The notes beneath the pieces were generated by a model, which was given only the letters and a program-made list of their open reading frames with translations, made no database searches and was not told the DNA's origin. Shown piece after piece: positions 1 to 7,953 of a stretch of DNA of 64,000 bases. The stretch lies in assembly GCA_910586355.1 (NCBI GenBank), contig CAJUHJ010000007.1:54674-118673 (forward strand), read 5' to 3'. Origin of the DNA: an uncultured Lachnospiraceae bacterium. GTDB taxonomy: Bacteria; Bacillota; Clostridia; Lachnospirales; Lachnospiraceae. Made by a program: the position numbers and the translations under genes. Position 1 is the stretch's first letter. Every line of letters begins with the position of its first letter.

Positions 1-1487
1 CAAACGGACGGATTCTAAAAATATCCCAGCCGTCTTTAGAGCGCATTATACAATTCGAAATCGAGCACTTAGATGATTTAGGGGACGTCTGCCGTAAACT
101 TCTCATCATAGAATTAATGGGAAAACACAGCAATATCATTTTCTGTAAAGAAGATTTCACGATTATCGACAGCATAAAGCACATCAGCGCCAACATCAGC
201 TCTGTCCGGGAAGTGCTGCCGGGACGAACCTATTTTATTCCAGAAACCATGCAAAAGCAAAATCCTTTTCATGCTTCACGGGAGTCTTTTTTTCATACAG
301 TATTTGACAAACCGGAATCAATTGGAAAAGCAATTTACAGTTCCTATACGGGCATTAGCCCGGTGATTGCAAATGAAATCTGCTGCCGCGCCGGAATTGA
401 CGGCGACTTTTCTACCCATTCCTTGAGCGAAGAGGAAAAACTGCATTTGTACCATCATTATGACTGGCTCTTATCCGACGTCAAAGAAGAAAAATTTCAG
501 CCAAACATTATCTACAACGATAAAGAACCAATCGAGTTTGCGTCTTTTCATCTTGACGAATATCAGGATATGACTTCCGCAGACTACGATTCCATCTCAA
601 AAGTATTAGAAACATATTATGCCAGCCGCAATGTTTATACCAGAATCCGGCAGAAATCTTTTGACCTGCGGCGGATTGTAACGACTGCGCTAGAGCGGAA
701 CAAAAAAAAGTATACCTTACAGAAAAAACAGCTAAAAGATACGGAAAAACGTGAAAAATACAGGATTTACGGAGAACTGCTCAATACGTACGGCTATGGC
801 CTTGCCGAAGGTGAAAAACAGTTAAAAGCGCTAAACTACTATACTAATGAAACTATTGTCATTCCGCTTGACGACCAGCTTTCTGCCTCAGAAAATGCCA
901 AGAAATATTTTGACCGTTACGGCAAACTAAAACGTACGTATGAAGCTTTATCCACATTGATTGAGGAGACAAAAGAAGAAATTGAACATTTAGAAAGTAT
1001 TTCTGCTTCGCTTGATATTGCCGTCTCTGAAGATGATTTGGTGCAAATTCGGGAAGAATTGATGGACTTTGGATATATACGCAAAAAATTCGGCAGTAAA
1101 AAAGCCAAAATAAAAAGCAAACCGTTCCACTACATTTCATCCGACGGCTTCCATATGTACGTTGGAAAAAATAATTATCAAAATGATGAGCTGACGTTTC
1201 ATTTTGCCACAGGAAACGACTGGTGGTTCCATGCCAAAGGAATGCCGGGTTCCCATGTCATTGTCAAATCAGACGGAGAAGAACTGCCCGACCGGACATT
1301 TGAAGAAGCCGGAAAATTAGCCGGATTTTATTCCAAAGGACGGGACAATGAAAAAGTAGAAATTGACTATCTGCAAAAGAAAAATGTGAAAAAACCAAAC
1401 AAAAGCGCTCCGGGATTTGTCGTTTATTATACCAATTATTCCCTGACAATCCATCCGGATATTTCTGACATTAAACAGCTTTCTTAA
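1..1487 (+). CDS. rqcH: Rqc2/RqcH-type NFACT family protein, 5' truncated by window edge
   Basis: Ribosome quality-control factor of the NFACT/FbpA family. Family knowledge: RqcH binds stalled 50S-peptidyl-tRNA complexes and drives C-terminal alanine tailing. The open frame is continuous from base 3, and residues encoded before the ATG at 117 (ISQPSLERIIQFEIEH, then a GD-C-KLLI-E run) are typical family sequence. The ATG at 117 is therefore internal and the real start lies left of the window. Visible features are the NFACT-N tail (GKHSNIIF), a helical coiled-coil middle rich in K/E (roughly residues 180-310 counted from that ATG), and the C-terminal NFACT-R domain with NDWWFHAKGMPGSHVIVK. The gene is followed by a hairpin terminator. 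It is convergent with recG. Confidence 0.93.
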   Translation, partial: NGRILKISQPSLERIIQFEIEHLDDLGDVCRKLLIIELMGKHSNIIFCKEDFTIIDSIKHISANISSVREVLPGRTYFIPETMQKQNPFHASRESFFHTVFDKPESIGKAIYSSYTGISPVIANEICCRAGIDGDFSTHSLSEEEKLHLYHHYDWLLSDVKEEKFQPNIIYNDKEPIEFASFHLDEYQDMTSADYDSISKVLETYYASRNVYTRIRQKSFDLRRIVTTALERNKKKYTLQKKQLKDTEKREKYRIYGELLNTYGYGLAEGEKQLKALNYYTNETIVIPLDDQLSASENAKKYFDRYGKLKRTYEALSTLIEETKEEIEHLESISASLDIAVSEDDLVQIREELMDFGYIRKKFGSKKAKIKSKPFHYISSDGFHMYVGKNNYQNDELTFHFATGNDWWFHAKGMPGSHVIVKSDGEELPDRTFEEAGKLAGFYSKGRDNEKVEIDYLQKKNVKKPNKSAPGFVVYYTNYSLTIHPDISDIKQLS

Positions 1488-1513
1488 ATTTAATATTTCC
1501 TGAAAAAGGCATT

Positions 1514-1548
1514 CAAAAGCCGCCATTTGATTATGACGGCTTGTTTGT
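1514..1548. terminator. Hairpin between convergent rqcH and recG
   Basis: AAGCCGCCAT pairs with ATGACGGCTT around a short TTGATT loop. On the plus strand it is followed by GTTTGTTTAT, and on the minus strand by a short T run. It sits between the rqcH stop and the recG stop, so it probably ends transcription from both sides. Confidence 0.6.
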
Positions 1549-3597
1549 TTATAAACTCATTTTGTTTGAATTATTTTGTTCGAGCATAAGCGCCAGCTTT
1601 TGATTTTCTTCTTTTTTCAATTCAAAATCATCTGCCAGCAATTCTTTTACCGCTTCGGACGCTTTTTTTAATACCTCTGCATCCTGATAAATATCTGCAA
1701 GCGCAAATGCAAAATCTCCGCTTTGACGGATACCGAAAAAATCTCCTGGTCCGCGCAGTTTTAAATCCTCACCTGCAATCAAAAAACCGTCATTGGAACG
1801 ATTTAAAATATCAAGCCGCTTTTTTGATGTTTTACTCTGGGCATGATCCACCATAATACAATAAGACTGCGCGCTGCCGCGTCCCACCCTTCCCCGAAGC
1901 TGGTGAAGCTGCGCAAGTCCAAACCGCTCTGCATTCTCAATCATCATTACCGTTGCATTCGGTACGTTTACGCCTACTTCGACAACGGTGGTGGAAATCA
2001 ACAAGTCAATCTCATGCTTTGCAAACGCTTCCATTATATGATTTTTTTCTGCCGGTTTCATTTTTCCATGTAAACAGCCGATTTTTATATCCTGATTATA
2101 ATACGTTTCCATTTTTTTCGTATAATCTGTTACATTTTCCGCGTCTAATTCTTCACTTTCTTCTACTAACGGGCAAATAATATAGGCCTGATGCCCTTTT
2201 TTAATTTCTTTGCGGATAAACTCATACGCTGTTTTGTGATAAGAAGTCCCGACCACACAATTTTTATTTGGCAGACGCCGTTTTGGAACTTCATCAATTA
2301 CGGAAATATCCATGTCCCCATAAATAATAATCGCAAGCGTCCTTGGAATCGGCGTTGCGCTCATCACTAATATATGCGGGCACAGTCCTTTTTGAGCCAG
2401 CGTCTCACGCTGACGCACGCCAAATCGGTGCTGCTCGTCTGTAATCACTAAACCCAAATTACAAAATGCAGCTTTTTCCTGAATCAAAGCCTGTGTGCCG
2501 ATAATCATAGCGTCAGGATAGATCTGCATATTTTCGTATGCCCTCCGCTTCTCCTTTGCCGTCAAAGACCCAGTCAAAAGAATCACTTTTCTTTTTAATT
2601 CATATTCTTCGCACATCTTCGTAAATGTCTCAAAATGTTGTCTTGCCAGCACTTCCGTCGGAGCCATAAGCGCAGACTGGAAACCATTTTCGCCCATTAG
2701 CGCCATACAAAGAAACGCTATAATTGTTTTTCCACAACCAACGTCTCCCTGCACCAGACGCTGCATTACCACTCCCTGTTTCATATCGTCTATAATCTCA
2801 TCTAAGCACCTTTTCTGCGCCTTTGTCAGACTATAAGACAGATGCGAAAGGACATACGGAATAATCGTTTCATTTTGGATGGGAAAATCATTATGAATCA
2901 CAAACCGTTTTTCTTTTTGCATCTGTATTTTTAAAATAAAAAGAAAAAACTCGTCAAATACAAACCGTTTTCTTGCTAAAATCAGCTCATCCATGGAATC
3001 TGGAAAATGAATCTGCCGGATTGCAAAATTATATTCGCAAAGTCTTTCTTTTTTTCGAATTGACTCCGGCAGATATTCATAAACTAAAGTCATTTCGTTT
3101 AAGACTTGACGAATTGCTTTTGCAATCATTTTATTGCTAAGCCCCTGGGTTCTGCCGTAAACCGGCTGCATAGTCTGCATTTTCTCCTGATACTGCTGCG
3201 GCGTATAAATTTCCGGCTGTTCCATTCCAAAAATTTTTCCCTTTTGTTTCACTTTACCATAAAATATGTAGAGCTGTCCTGGCTTTAACTGGCTTTTGAT
3301 ATACGGCATATGATACCAGACCAATTCTAGCAATCCATTCCCGTCTCCAATTTTCGTCTGTACGAGTTCCATACGGCCCGTCCGTTTCAAAAACGGAACC
3401 GCCGCCACTCTTGCAGCTACCGCATAAATACCTTCTGACGTAATCTCATATGGAGCGGCGGGTTGTTGATACCTGATATAATCTTTGGGAAAATAAAGGA
3501 GTATATCCTTTACGGTATATACTCCTATGCGATTCAGCAGTTTTTCTGTTTTACTGCCGATTCCTTTTATTGCTGTTACTTTTGCATCTAAATCCAT
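1549..3597 (-). CDS. recG: ATP-dependent DNA helicase RecG
   Basis: Branch-migrating superfamily 2 helicase that regresses stalled forks and processes Holliday junctions in the cytoplasm. The 682 residues are full length for the family. Seen in order: an N-terminal helix-hairpin-helix-like start (GIGSKTEKLLNRIGV), an OB-fold wedge domain (about 60-160), Walker A GDVGCGKT (about 285), a DEQH box (ITDEQHRFG), motif III MSATPIPRTL, and motif VI QLRGRVGRG near 580. The ATG at 3597 has the upstream AAGGAT ribosome site. It lies 10 nt downstream of fakA, so it is probably the last gene of an asp23-fakA-recG transcript, the same order as yloU-yloV...recG in Bacillus. Confidence 0.97.
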   Translation of the reverse strand: MDLDAKVTAIKGIGSKTEKLLNRIGVYTVKDILLYFPKDYIRYQQPAAPYEITSEGIYAVAARVAAVPFLKRTGRMELVQTKIGDGNGLLELVWYHMPYIKSQLKPGQLYIFYGKVKQKGKIFGMEQPEIYTPQQYQEKMQTMQPVYGRTQGLSNKMIAKAIRQVLNEMTLVYEYLPESIRKKERLCEYNFAIRQIHFPDSMDELILARKRFVFDEFFLFILKIQMQKEKRFVIHNDFPIQNETIIPYVLSHLSYSLTKAQKRCLDEIIDDMKQGVVMQRLVQGDVGCGKTIIAFLCMALMGENGFQSALMAPTEVLARQHFETFTKMCEEYELKRKVILLTGSLTAKEKRRAYENMQIYPDAMIIGTQALIQEKAAFCNLGLVITDEQHRFGVRQRETLAQKGLCPHILVMSATPIPRTLAIIIYGDMDISVIDEVPKRRLPNKNCVVGTSYHKTAYEFIRKEIKKGHQAYIICPLVEESEELDAENVTDYTKKMETYYNQDIKIGCLHGKMKPAEKNHIMEAFAKHEIDLLISTTVVEVGVNVPNATVMMIENAERFGLAQLHQLRGRVGRGSAQSYCIMVDHAQSKTSKKRLDILNRSNDGFLIAGEDLKLRGPGDFFGIRQSGDFAFALADIYQDAEVLKKASEAVKELLADDFELKKEENQKLALMLEQNNSNKMSL

Positions 3598-3607
3598 ACG
3601 TCAATCC

Positions 3608-5299
3608 TTATTCTACTGAAACGATATAATAATAAACGGGCTGTCCGCCATTGTGGATTTCTACTTCCAGTTCCGGATGTTTTGCCATAATCAGTTTTGA
3701 GAATTCTTCCGCTTCCTTTTCGTCAGCCTCTTCTCCATAATAAATGCTTAACAGCGCTGACTCTTCATCAATCAACTGTTCGATTAAATCTAAAGTGACT
3801 GCCCTTTTGTCTGTCCCAACGGAAAGAATCGTCTTATCCCCGATTCCCATATAATCGCCCTGATGAATTTCTTTATCATCAATTTCAGTATCACGGACAG
3901 CATACGTTACCTGTCCAGTCTTAATCAGCTCGATTTCCGAATTCATATGATCTGAATTCTCTTTTGGCGTCTGATCCGGTATATAATTGACTAACGCTGT
4001 AATTCCCTGCGGAATTGTCGTCGTTGGTATTACAATAATATTTTTGTCTTCACAAAGCGAAACTGCCTGATTTGCAGCAAGAATAATGTTTTTATTGTTT
4101 GGAAGAATGAATACCGTTTTGGCATTGACCATTTCTACTGCTTTTAACACGTCTTCCGTACTAGGATTCATTGTCTGTCCGCCTTCGATAATGTAATCTG
4201 CACCAAGGCCGCGGAATATCTCGTTTAGTCCTTCTCCAATGGAAACTGCTACAAACCCCATTTCTTTTTCTGGTTCTTTTTGCGCTTCCTGCAAAGGAGC
4301 GGGCGCATTTTCACCCTGCATCTCCTTTTCCTTCATTGCTGAAATCTTCTCATCGCGTTCTAACTTCATATTTTCAATGATTATCGTCGTCAGGCCGCCA
4401 TACGCAAGTCCCTTCTGCATTGCAAGTCCGGGATCGTTGGTATGTACATGTACCTTTACGATCTCATCATCCGCTACGACTACGATAGAATCTCCGATTT
4501 CTTCTAAATAAGCCTTAAATTCCCGTTCTTTTTTCTCACTGAACGGTTTTTTCAACATAACTAAAAACTGTGTGCAATAAGTAAATTTAATCTCCTGTTC
4601 CGCCTGCGCATCAATATAAGAATTTGCCTGTGATAAAACAGCTGCTCCTTGGGTTTTTGATTTTATCTCATAGTGAATCTCTTTACCCTGCAGTGAGAAA
4701 AGCGCCCCGCGCAGTACTTCTACGAGACCCTGCCCGCCGGAATCCACAACGCCCGCCTGTTTTAAAACCGGCAGCATATCCGGCGTCCTTGCCAATACTC
4801 GGTCCGCCTCTTTGACAACCGCCTCTAAAAAGACAATTAAATCCTCTGTTTTATCCGCCATGTCGACTGCTTTTCTGGCAGCGCCTTTGGCGACAGTTAA
4901 AATTGTGCCTTCTTTTGGTTTCATAACCGCTTTATAGGCTGTTTCTACTGCTTTTTCCATAGCACGCGCGCAAACGGACGTTGTAATCGCATCATGCTGT
5001 GCGATTACCTTCGAAAATCCACGGAATAACTGTGACAAAATAACGCCGGAATTTCCTCTGGCTCCACGCAAAGAACCGGAAGAAATGGCTTTTGCCAAAG
5101 TTTTCATCGTTGGATTTTGCAGCGCGTCAACTTCTTTTGCCGCTGACAAAATCGTCATTGACATATTTGTGCCCGTATCGCCGTCCGGAACCGGAAACAC
5201 ATTTAATTCATTAATCCACTCTTTTTTGGCTTCCAAATTAGCTGCTCCCGCCAAAAATATTTTTGCAAATCCGGCAGCATTTATTGAATTGATTTCCAC
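3608..5299 (-). CDS. fakA: DAK2-domain fatty acid kinase FakA-like protein (YloV)
   Basis: Family knowledge: FakA phosphorylates fatty acids held by FakB (DegV-type) proteins for phospholipid synthesis. The N-terminal DhaL/DAK2 domain carries the ATP/Mg loop PDGDTGTNMSMT and later GGQGLVEVLRG. The C-terminal half is the DegV-like region with an FVAVSIGEGLNEIFRGLGAD segment. The open frame reaches a TTG at 5320, but the AAGGAGG site lies inside that extension. A GTG at 5297-5299 sits 8 nt after it, so I place the start there (563 residues, M-EINSINAAGF). It is directly downstream of asp23 and upstream of recG, the classic yloU-yloV pairing. Confidence 0.93.
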   Translation of the reverse strand: MEINSINAAGFAKIFLAGAANLEAKKEWINELNVFPVPDGDTGTNMSMTILSAAKEVDALQNPTMKTLAKAISSGSLRGARGNSGVILSQLFRGFSKVIAQHDAITTSVCARAMEKAVETAYKAVMKPKEGTILTVAKGAARKAVDMADKTEDLIVFLEAVVKEADRVLARTPDMLPVLKQAGVVDSGGQGLVEVLRGALFSLQGKEIHYEIKSKTQGAAVLSQANSYIDAQAEQEIKFTYCTQFLVMLKKPFSEKKEREFKAYLEEIGDSIVVVADDEIVKVHVHTNDPGLAMQKGLAYGGLTTIIIENMKLERDEKISAMKEKEMQGENAPAPLQEAQKEPEKEMGFVAVSIGEGLNEIFRGLGADYIIEGGQTMNPSTEDVLKAVEMVNAKTVFILPNNKNIILAANQAVSLCEDKNIIVIPTTTIPQGITALVNYIPDQTPKENSDHMNSEIELIKTGQVTYAVRDTEIDDKEIHQGDYMGIGDKTILSVGTDKRAVTLDLIEQLIDEESALLSIYYGEEADEKEAEEFSKLIMAKHPELEVEIHNGGQPVYYYIVSVE

Positions 5300-5312
5300 T
5301 TTCAAATCCTCC

Positions 5313-5672
5313 TTAATCAATGACCCTTACGCCTTCAACATAGATATTAATCTTCTCGATTTCCATTCCGGTAAACTCTTCTACTTTGTACTTCACCGTA
5401 TCAATTAAGTTGTCAGAAACCGTATGAATGCTGACGCCATACGAAACAATGACATGAAAATCAATTATAATCTTATTCTCGTCAGTAACTGTTACATTTA
5501 TACCATGGGTAAGATAATCTTTTTTTAATAATTTTACCAAACCATCCTTCATATTTACGGCAGCCATTCCGACGATACCAAAACATCCTACCGCCACAGA
5601 ACCTGCATAAGTTGCAATGACTTCATTATTGATAATAATTTTACCCAGTTGGGTTTCCATTTGTCCTTTCAT
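5313..5672 (-). CDS. Asp23/Gls24 family protein (YloU)
   Basis: A 119-residue Asp23/Gls24-family protein (PF03780), a cytoplasmic membrane-associated family linked to envelope stress. The conserved core is visible: GKIIINNEVIATYAGSVAVG, a CFGIVGMA segment, then VTVTDENKIIIDFHVIVSYGVSI, and the C-terminal INIYVEGV. The ATG at 5672 is preceded by GGAGGT with 6 nt spacing. It is first gene of the transcript with fakA and recG, and has its own promoter just upstream. YloU always neighbours FakA in Firmicutes, but the functional link between them is not settled. Confidence 0.95.
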   Translation of the reverse strand: MKGQMETQLGKIIINNEVIATYAGSVAVGCFGIVGMAAVNMKDGLVKLLKKDYLTHGINVTVTDENKIIIDFHVIVSYGVSIHTVSDNLIDTVKYKVEEFTGMEIEKINIYVEGVRVID

Positions 5673-5724
5673 ACATTGACCTCCAGATTTTTAATCCGTA
5701 CAAAAATACATACTGACATATACC

Positions 5725-5752
5725 ATTATACCCAATTTTATTAAAAAATCAA
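5725..5752 (-). promoter_or_regulatory. SigA-type promoter for asp23-fakA-recG
   Basis: Read on the minus strand: TTGATT, 16-nt spacer, TATAAT, about 50 nt upstream of the asp23 start. It is the best promoter match in the 435-nt divergent gap between asp23 and rpmB. The rest of that gap (about 5760-6020) is AT-rich and shows no gene. Confidence 0.6.
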
Positions 5753-6022
5753 TTATTTCTATCTTTATGATTTCTCTGCTATCTGCTTCATCTTTAACAA
5801 ATCAGAAATTAACTCGTTTCAATTTTCCGGATTTCTTCCGCCACAACAGAAAAACATTCAGACGACATATGTATCTTCACCTATCTATTGTACCCTAAGC
5901 TTATTATTTTGAAATTTTTAATATTCTTTGTTCAAATCATACTACAAACAAAGTCCTTTATCAATCTTTATTTCCTTATAAAAGTATTCTTTAAAAATCC
6001 TCTGAAAACATCAAAAAATTTC

Positions 6023-6051
6023 TTGCAATCTTATATGCTATCTGATAGAAT
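6023..6051 (+). promoter_or_regulatory. SigA-type promoter for rpmB
   Basis: TTGCAA, exactly 17 nt, TAGAAT, ending about 56 nt before the rpmB ATG. It fits a strong vegetative promoter driving a single ribosomal-protein gene, which is closed by its own terminator. Confidence 0.65.
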
Positions 6052-6107
6052 AATCATGTTATGAGCTTACAACAGAGTAAACTTAGTAAATGCGAGGAGG
6101 TGCAGTC

Positions 6108-6293
6108 ATGGCAAAATGTGCAGTTTGCGGCAAAAGCGTTCAGTTCGGTCATAACGTGAGCCATTCCCATAAAAAGACAAATAGAATGTGGAAGCCAAAT
6201 ATCAAACATGTAAGATGCAAAGTAAACGGAGTTCCCAAGAGACTATATGTATGTACTTCTTGTTTAAGGAGCGGAAAAGTAGAACGAGTATAA
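6108..6293 (+). CDS. rpmB: 50S ribosomal protein L28
   Basis: A 61-residue L28 starting MAKCAVCGKSVQFGHNVSHS, with two Cys pairs (CAVC and CTSC) of the zinc-binding form and the basic middle KTNRMWKPNIKHVR. The frame opens earlier at 6090, but GAGGAGGTGCAGTC places the ribosome site directly before the ATG at 6108. It stands alone, with a promoter at 6023-6051 and a terminator immediately after. It is divergent from yloU, as in Bacillus where rpmB and yloU are head to head. Confidence 0.98.
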   Translation: MAKCAVCGKSVQFGHNVSHSHKKTNRMWKPNIKHVRCKVNGVPKRLYVCTSCLRSGKVERV

Positions 6294-6313
6294 GATTTCG
6301 ACAAACAAGAAAA

Positions 6314-6352
6314 CGAAAAGAGACACTTTTTAAAAAGGTGTTTCTTTTTTTT
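6314..6352 (+). terminator. Intrinsic terminator of rpmB
   Basis: AAGAGACAC pairs with GTGTTTCTT across a T5A5 loop (one bulge) and runs into eight T residues. Confidence 0.7.
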
Positions 6353-6373
6353 CATATTTTTTTGCAGTTTCTA

Positions 6374-6404
6374 TTGACATTATACTAAGTATATCCCTTA
6401 TAAA
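6374..6404 (+). promoter_or_regulatory. MerR-type promoter with 19-bp spacer and operator dyad
   Basis: TTGACA at 6374-6379 and TATAAA at 6399-6404 are separated by 19 bp, the over-long spacing that MerR regulators correct by twisting DNA (family knowledge). The spacer holds a perfect dyad, TATAC-TAA-GTATA (6381-6393). It lies 24 nt upstream of the MerR-type gene, so autoregulation is likely. Confidence 0.6.
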
Positions 6405-6427
6405 GATACTGAAAGGAGGCAATTTTA

Positions 6428-7267
6428 ATGAATATCAAAGAAGCGGAAACGCAGACAGGCATTACAAAACAAAATATACGTTTTTACGAAAGGAAAGGCC
6501 TGCTGGCGCCACAGCGCAATTTAGAAAACAGTTACCGCGAATATTCCAAAGATGACATTGAACGTCTTTTACAAATTAAAATGCTTCGCAAATTAGACGT
6601 TCCCATCGAACATATTCAAAGAATTTTTAACGGAGAAAATCAAAATGAAATTCTAAAACAGCATTTAGACAATCTGGTAGAGCAAAAAAAGCATTTAGAA
6701 GACGCCATTACCATATGCCGCTTTATCCTTCGCACAAAAGAAGAGCCGGCAGACACACAGACAGTTCTATTAAAAATGGAAGAACTAGAACAGAAAGGAG
6801 GTCATTTTATGGCGATTATTAACGATTATAAAAAAATATCAGATATAGAAAAAAAAGATCATTTTCAATTTAGACCGGATTTCCTTGTACAGACGCCGCA
6901 GGATTTTACAAAGGCTCTCTGCGAATACGGCATGGATCATAATTTGAATTTGGTTGTCACAAAAGAAGGCATGTACCCAAACTTTGAAATCGACGGCATG
7001 GAATACGAAGCATTCCGCCAAGTAAACGGATATGGCTCTGTCATTTTTTGTAAAGCTAAAGATTCCAATATGCTAAATGAAGCATATACTGACATGAAAC
7101 CCAAATGGCGCACTGTACTATACCGCATCATTTCTCATCTAACAGTGCCGGTTTTCTTACTAATAATGTTAATTGGGGCAAATTTCTGGATTGCTGTGAC
7201 TGCTTTTCTGCTTTTCCTTTGCCTTGAAATTGCCTGCGGCATAAAATTTCGTAAAAACAAACATTAG
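6428..7267 (+). CDS. MerR-family transcriptional regulator with C-terminal membrane segments
   Basis: A 279-residue protein. Residues 1-75 are a MerR winged helix (IKEAETQTGITKQNIRFYERKGLL, then YREYSKDDIERLLQI). About 75-125 form the dimer coiled coil. About 130-230 is an effector-like region of unknown ligand, and two hydrophobic stretches follow at about 235-272 (VPVFLLIMLIGANFWIAVTA and FLLFLCLEIACG), so it is probably membrane anchored. The start has AAAGGAGGCAATTTTA before the ATG. A second strong site, AAAGGAGGTCATTTT, precedes in-frame ATG codon 128 (6809), which could yield a C-terminal product without the DNA-binding domain. The promoter has a MerR-type 19-bp spacer. The inducer is not evident. 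Confidence 0.85.
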   Translation: MNIKEAETQTGITKQNIRFYERKGLLAPQRNLENSYREYSKDDIERLLQIKMLRKLDVPIEHIQRIFNGENQNEILKQHLDNLVEQKKHLEDAITICRFILRTKEEPADTQTVLLKMEELEQKGGHFMAIINDYKKISDIEKKDHFQFRPDFLVQTPQDFTKALCEYGMDHNLNLVVTKEGMYPNFEIDGMEYEAFRQVNGYGSVIFCKAKDSNMLNEAYTDMKPKWRTVLYRIISHLTVPVFLLIMLIGANFWIAVTAFLLFLCLEIACGIKFRKNKH

Positions 7268-7401
7268 CAGCAAAACAAAAAATACCCCAACAGCATACAG
7301 CCGCCGATTAATATAATTTTAAAAAAAATACTCTCGATAAAACACATAATAAACATTCCAATCCCAATACAAAACAACGAATATCCAATCAGTCTTTTCA
7401 T
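7264..7401 (-). CDS. Small membrane protein, 45 aa
   Basis: A short open frame starting MKRLIGYSLFCIGIGMF and ending LLGYFLFCC, with two hydrophobic segments and a double-Cys terminus. I recognise the pattern (MKR..G..LF.IG.GM ... LLLGYxLFCC) as a conserved small protein type of Lachnospiraceae of unknown function. The frame can also open at 7440 (58 residues). The 7401 start is preferred because of AAGGCGG just before it and the family-like N-terminus. It overlaps the merR stop codon by 4 nt, convergently. It lies downstream of gerW but beyond a terminator. Confidence 0.55.
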   Translation of the reverse strand: MKRLIGYSLFCIGIGMFIMCFIESIFFKIILIGGCMLLGYFLFCC

Positions 7402-7460
7402 TTTTCCGCCTTCTTCTCTTAAAAACATACCGCCGCCCATATATCTTCTGTTTACGACAG

Positions 7461-7503
7461 CAAAAAAAAAGGATGCATATATTTTACTATATGCATCCTT
7501 TCT
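7461..7503 (-). terminator. Terminator after gerW
   Basis: AAAGGATGCATATA pairs with TATATGCATCCTTT, with a run of nine T on the minus strand. A strong hairpin directly after the gerW stop. Confidence 0.75.
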
Positions 7504-7510
7504 GGAAAAA

Positions 7511-7942
7511 TTATTTATTTTCGTACTCTTTTACAGATTCTGAAAGAATATCCTCCATAGCTTCTTCGGCAGCTGCCTTCGTCAATGGATCTGTTTCCGG
7601 CTTTTTGTCATTTTTACTGGTAAATTTGTTCACAAAGTCAGGTACCATATCTAAAACTTTTGTAATTCCATCCTGATTTTTTACATTCACAAGTTTCGTC
7701 GTGCCGTTTGAAATCACAAGTACAGCGCTTGGCATAATTTTACCGCCCATACCGCCGCCTCCATTACTCTGCTTCTTTTTTGCAAATACTCCGGCTGCTA
7801 CTCCAAAAGACACATCTACAAGCGGTAAAATAATCGTATCCCCAATATGGACCGCTTCCCCGACGACAGTTTTTGTCGTAATAAAACTATCCATACCTTT
7901 AAATAATGATTCCACTGTTGCATCAAATGTATGATCTGACAT
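7511..7942 (-). CDS. gerW: GerW family sporulation protein (YtfJ)
   Basis: 143 residues of the spore protein YtfJ/GerW family. Visible are the N-terminal SLFKGMDSFITTKTVVGEAV, the core IILPLVDVSFGVAAGVFAKK, and a glycine-rich turn (GGGGMGG) before IMPSAVLVISNG. In Bacillus the protein is made in the developing spore and affects germination. Last gene of the run nudix - unknown - DUF2953 - gerW, and ytfI (DUF2953)-ytfJ adjacency is also found in Bacillus. Presence supports a spore-forming lineage. Confidence 0.93.
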   Translation of the reverse strand: MSDHTFDATVESLFKGMDSFITTKTVVGEAVHIGDTIILPLVDVSFGVAAGVFAKKKQSNGGGGMGGKIMPSAVLVISNGTTKLVNVKNQDGITKVLDMVPDFVNKFTSKNDKKPETDPLTKAAAEEAMEDILSESVKEYENK

Positions 7943-7953
7943 CTGAAAACCTC

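Noticed and set aside
117..1487. Start of rqcH at ATG 117
   Set aside because: The upstream codons continue the conserved family sequence, so this is an internal Met; gene is cut by the window edge.
5300..5320. Start of fakA at TTG 5320
   Set aside because: The ribosome site is inside this extension and a GTG is ideally placed at 5297-5299.
7511..7942. Plus-strand frames opposite gerW
   Set aside because: gerW is a well-conserved family on the minus strand; opposite frames are shadows.
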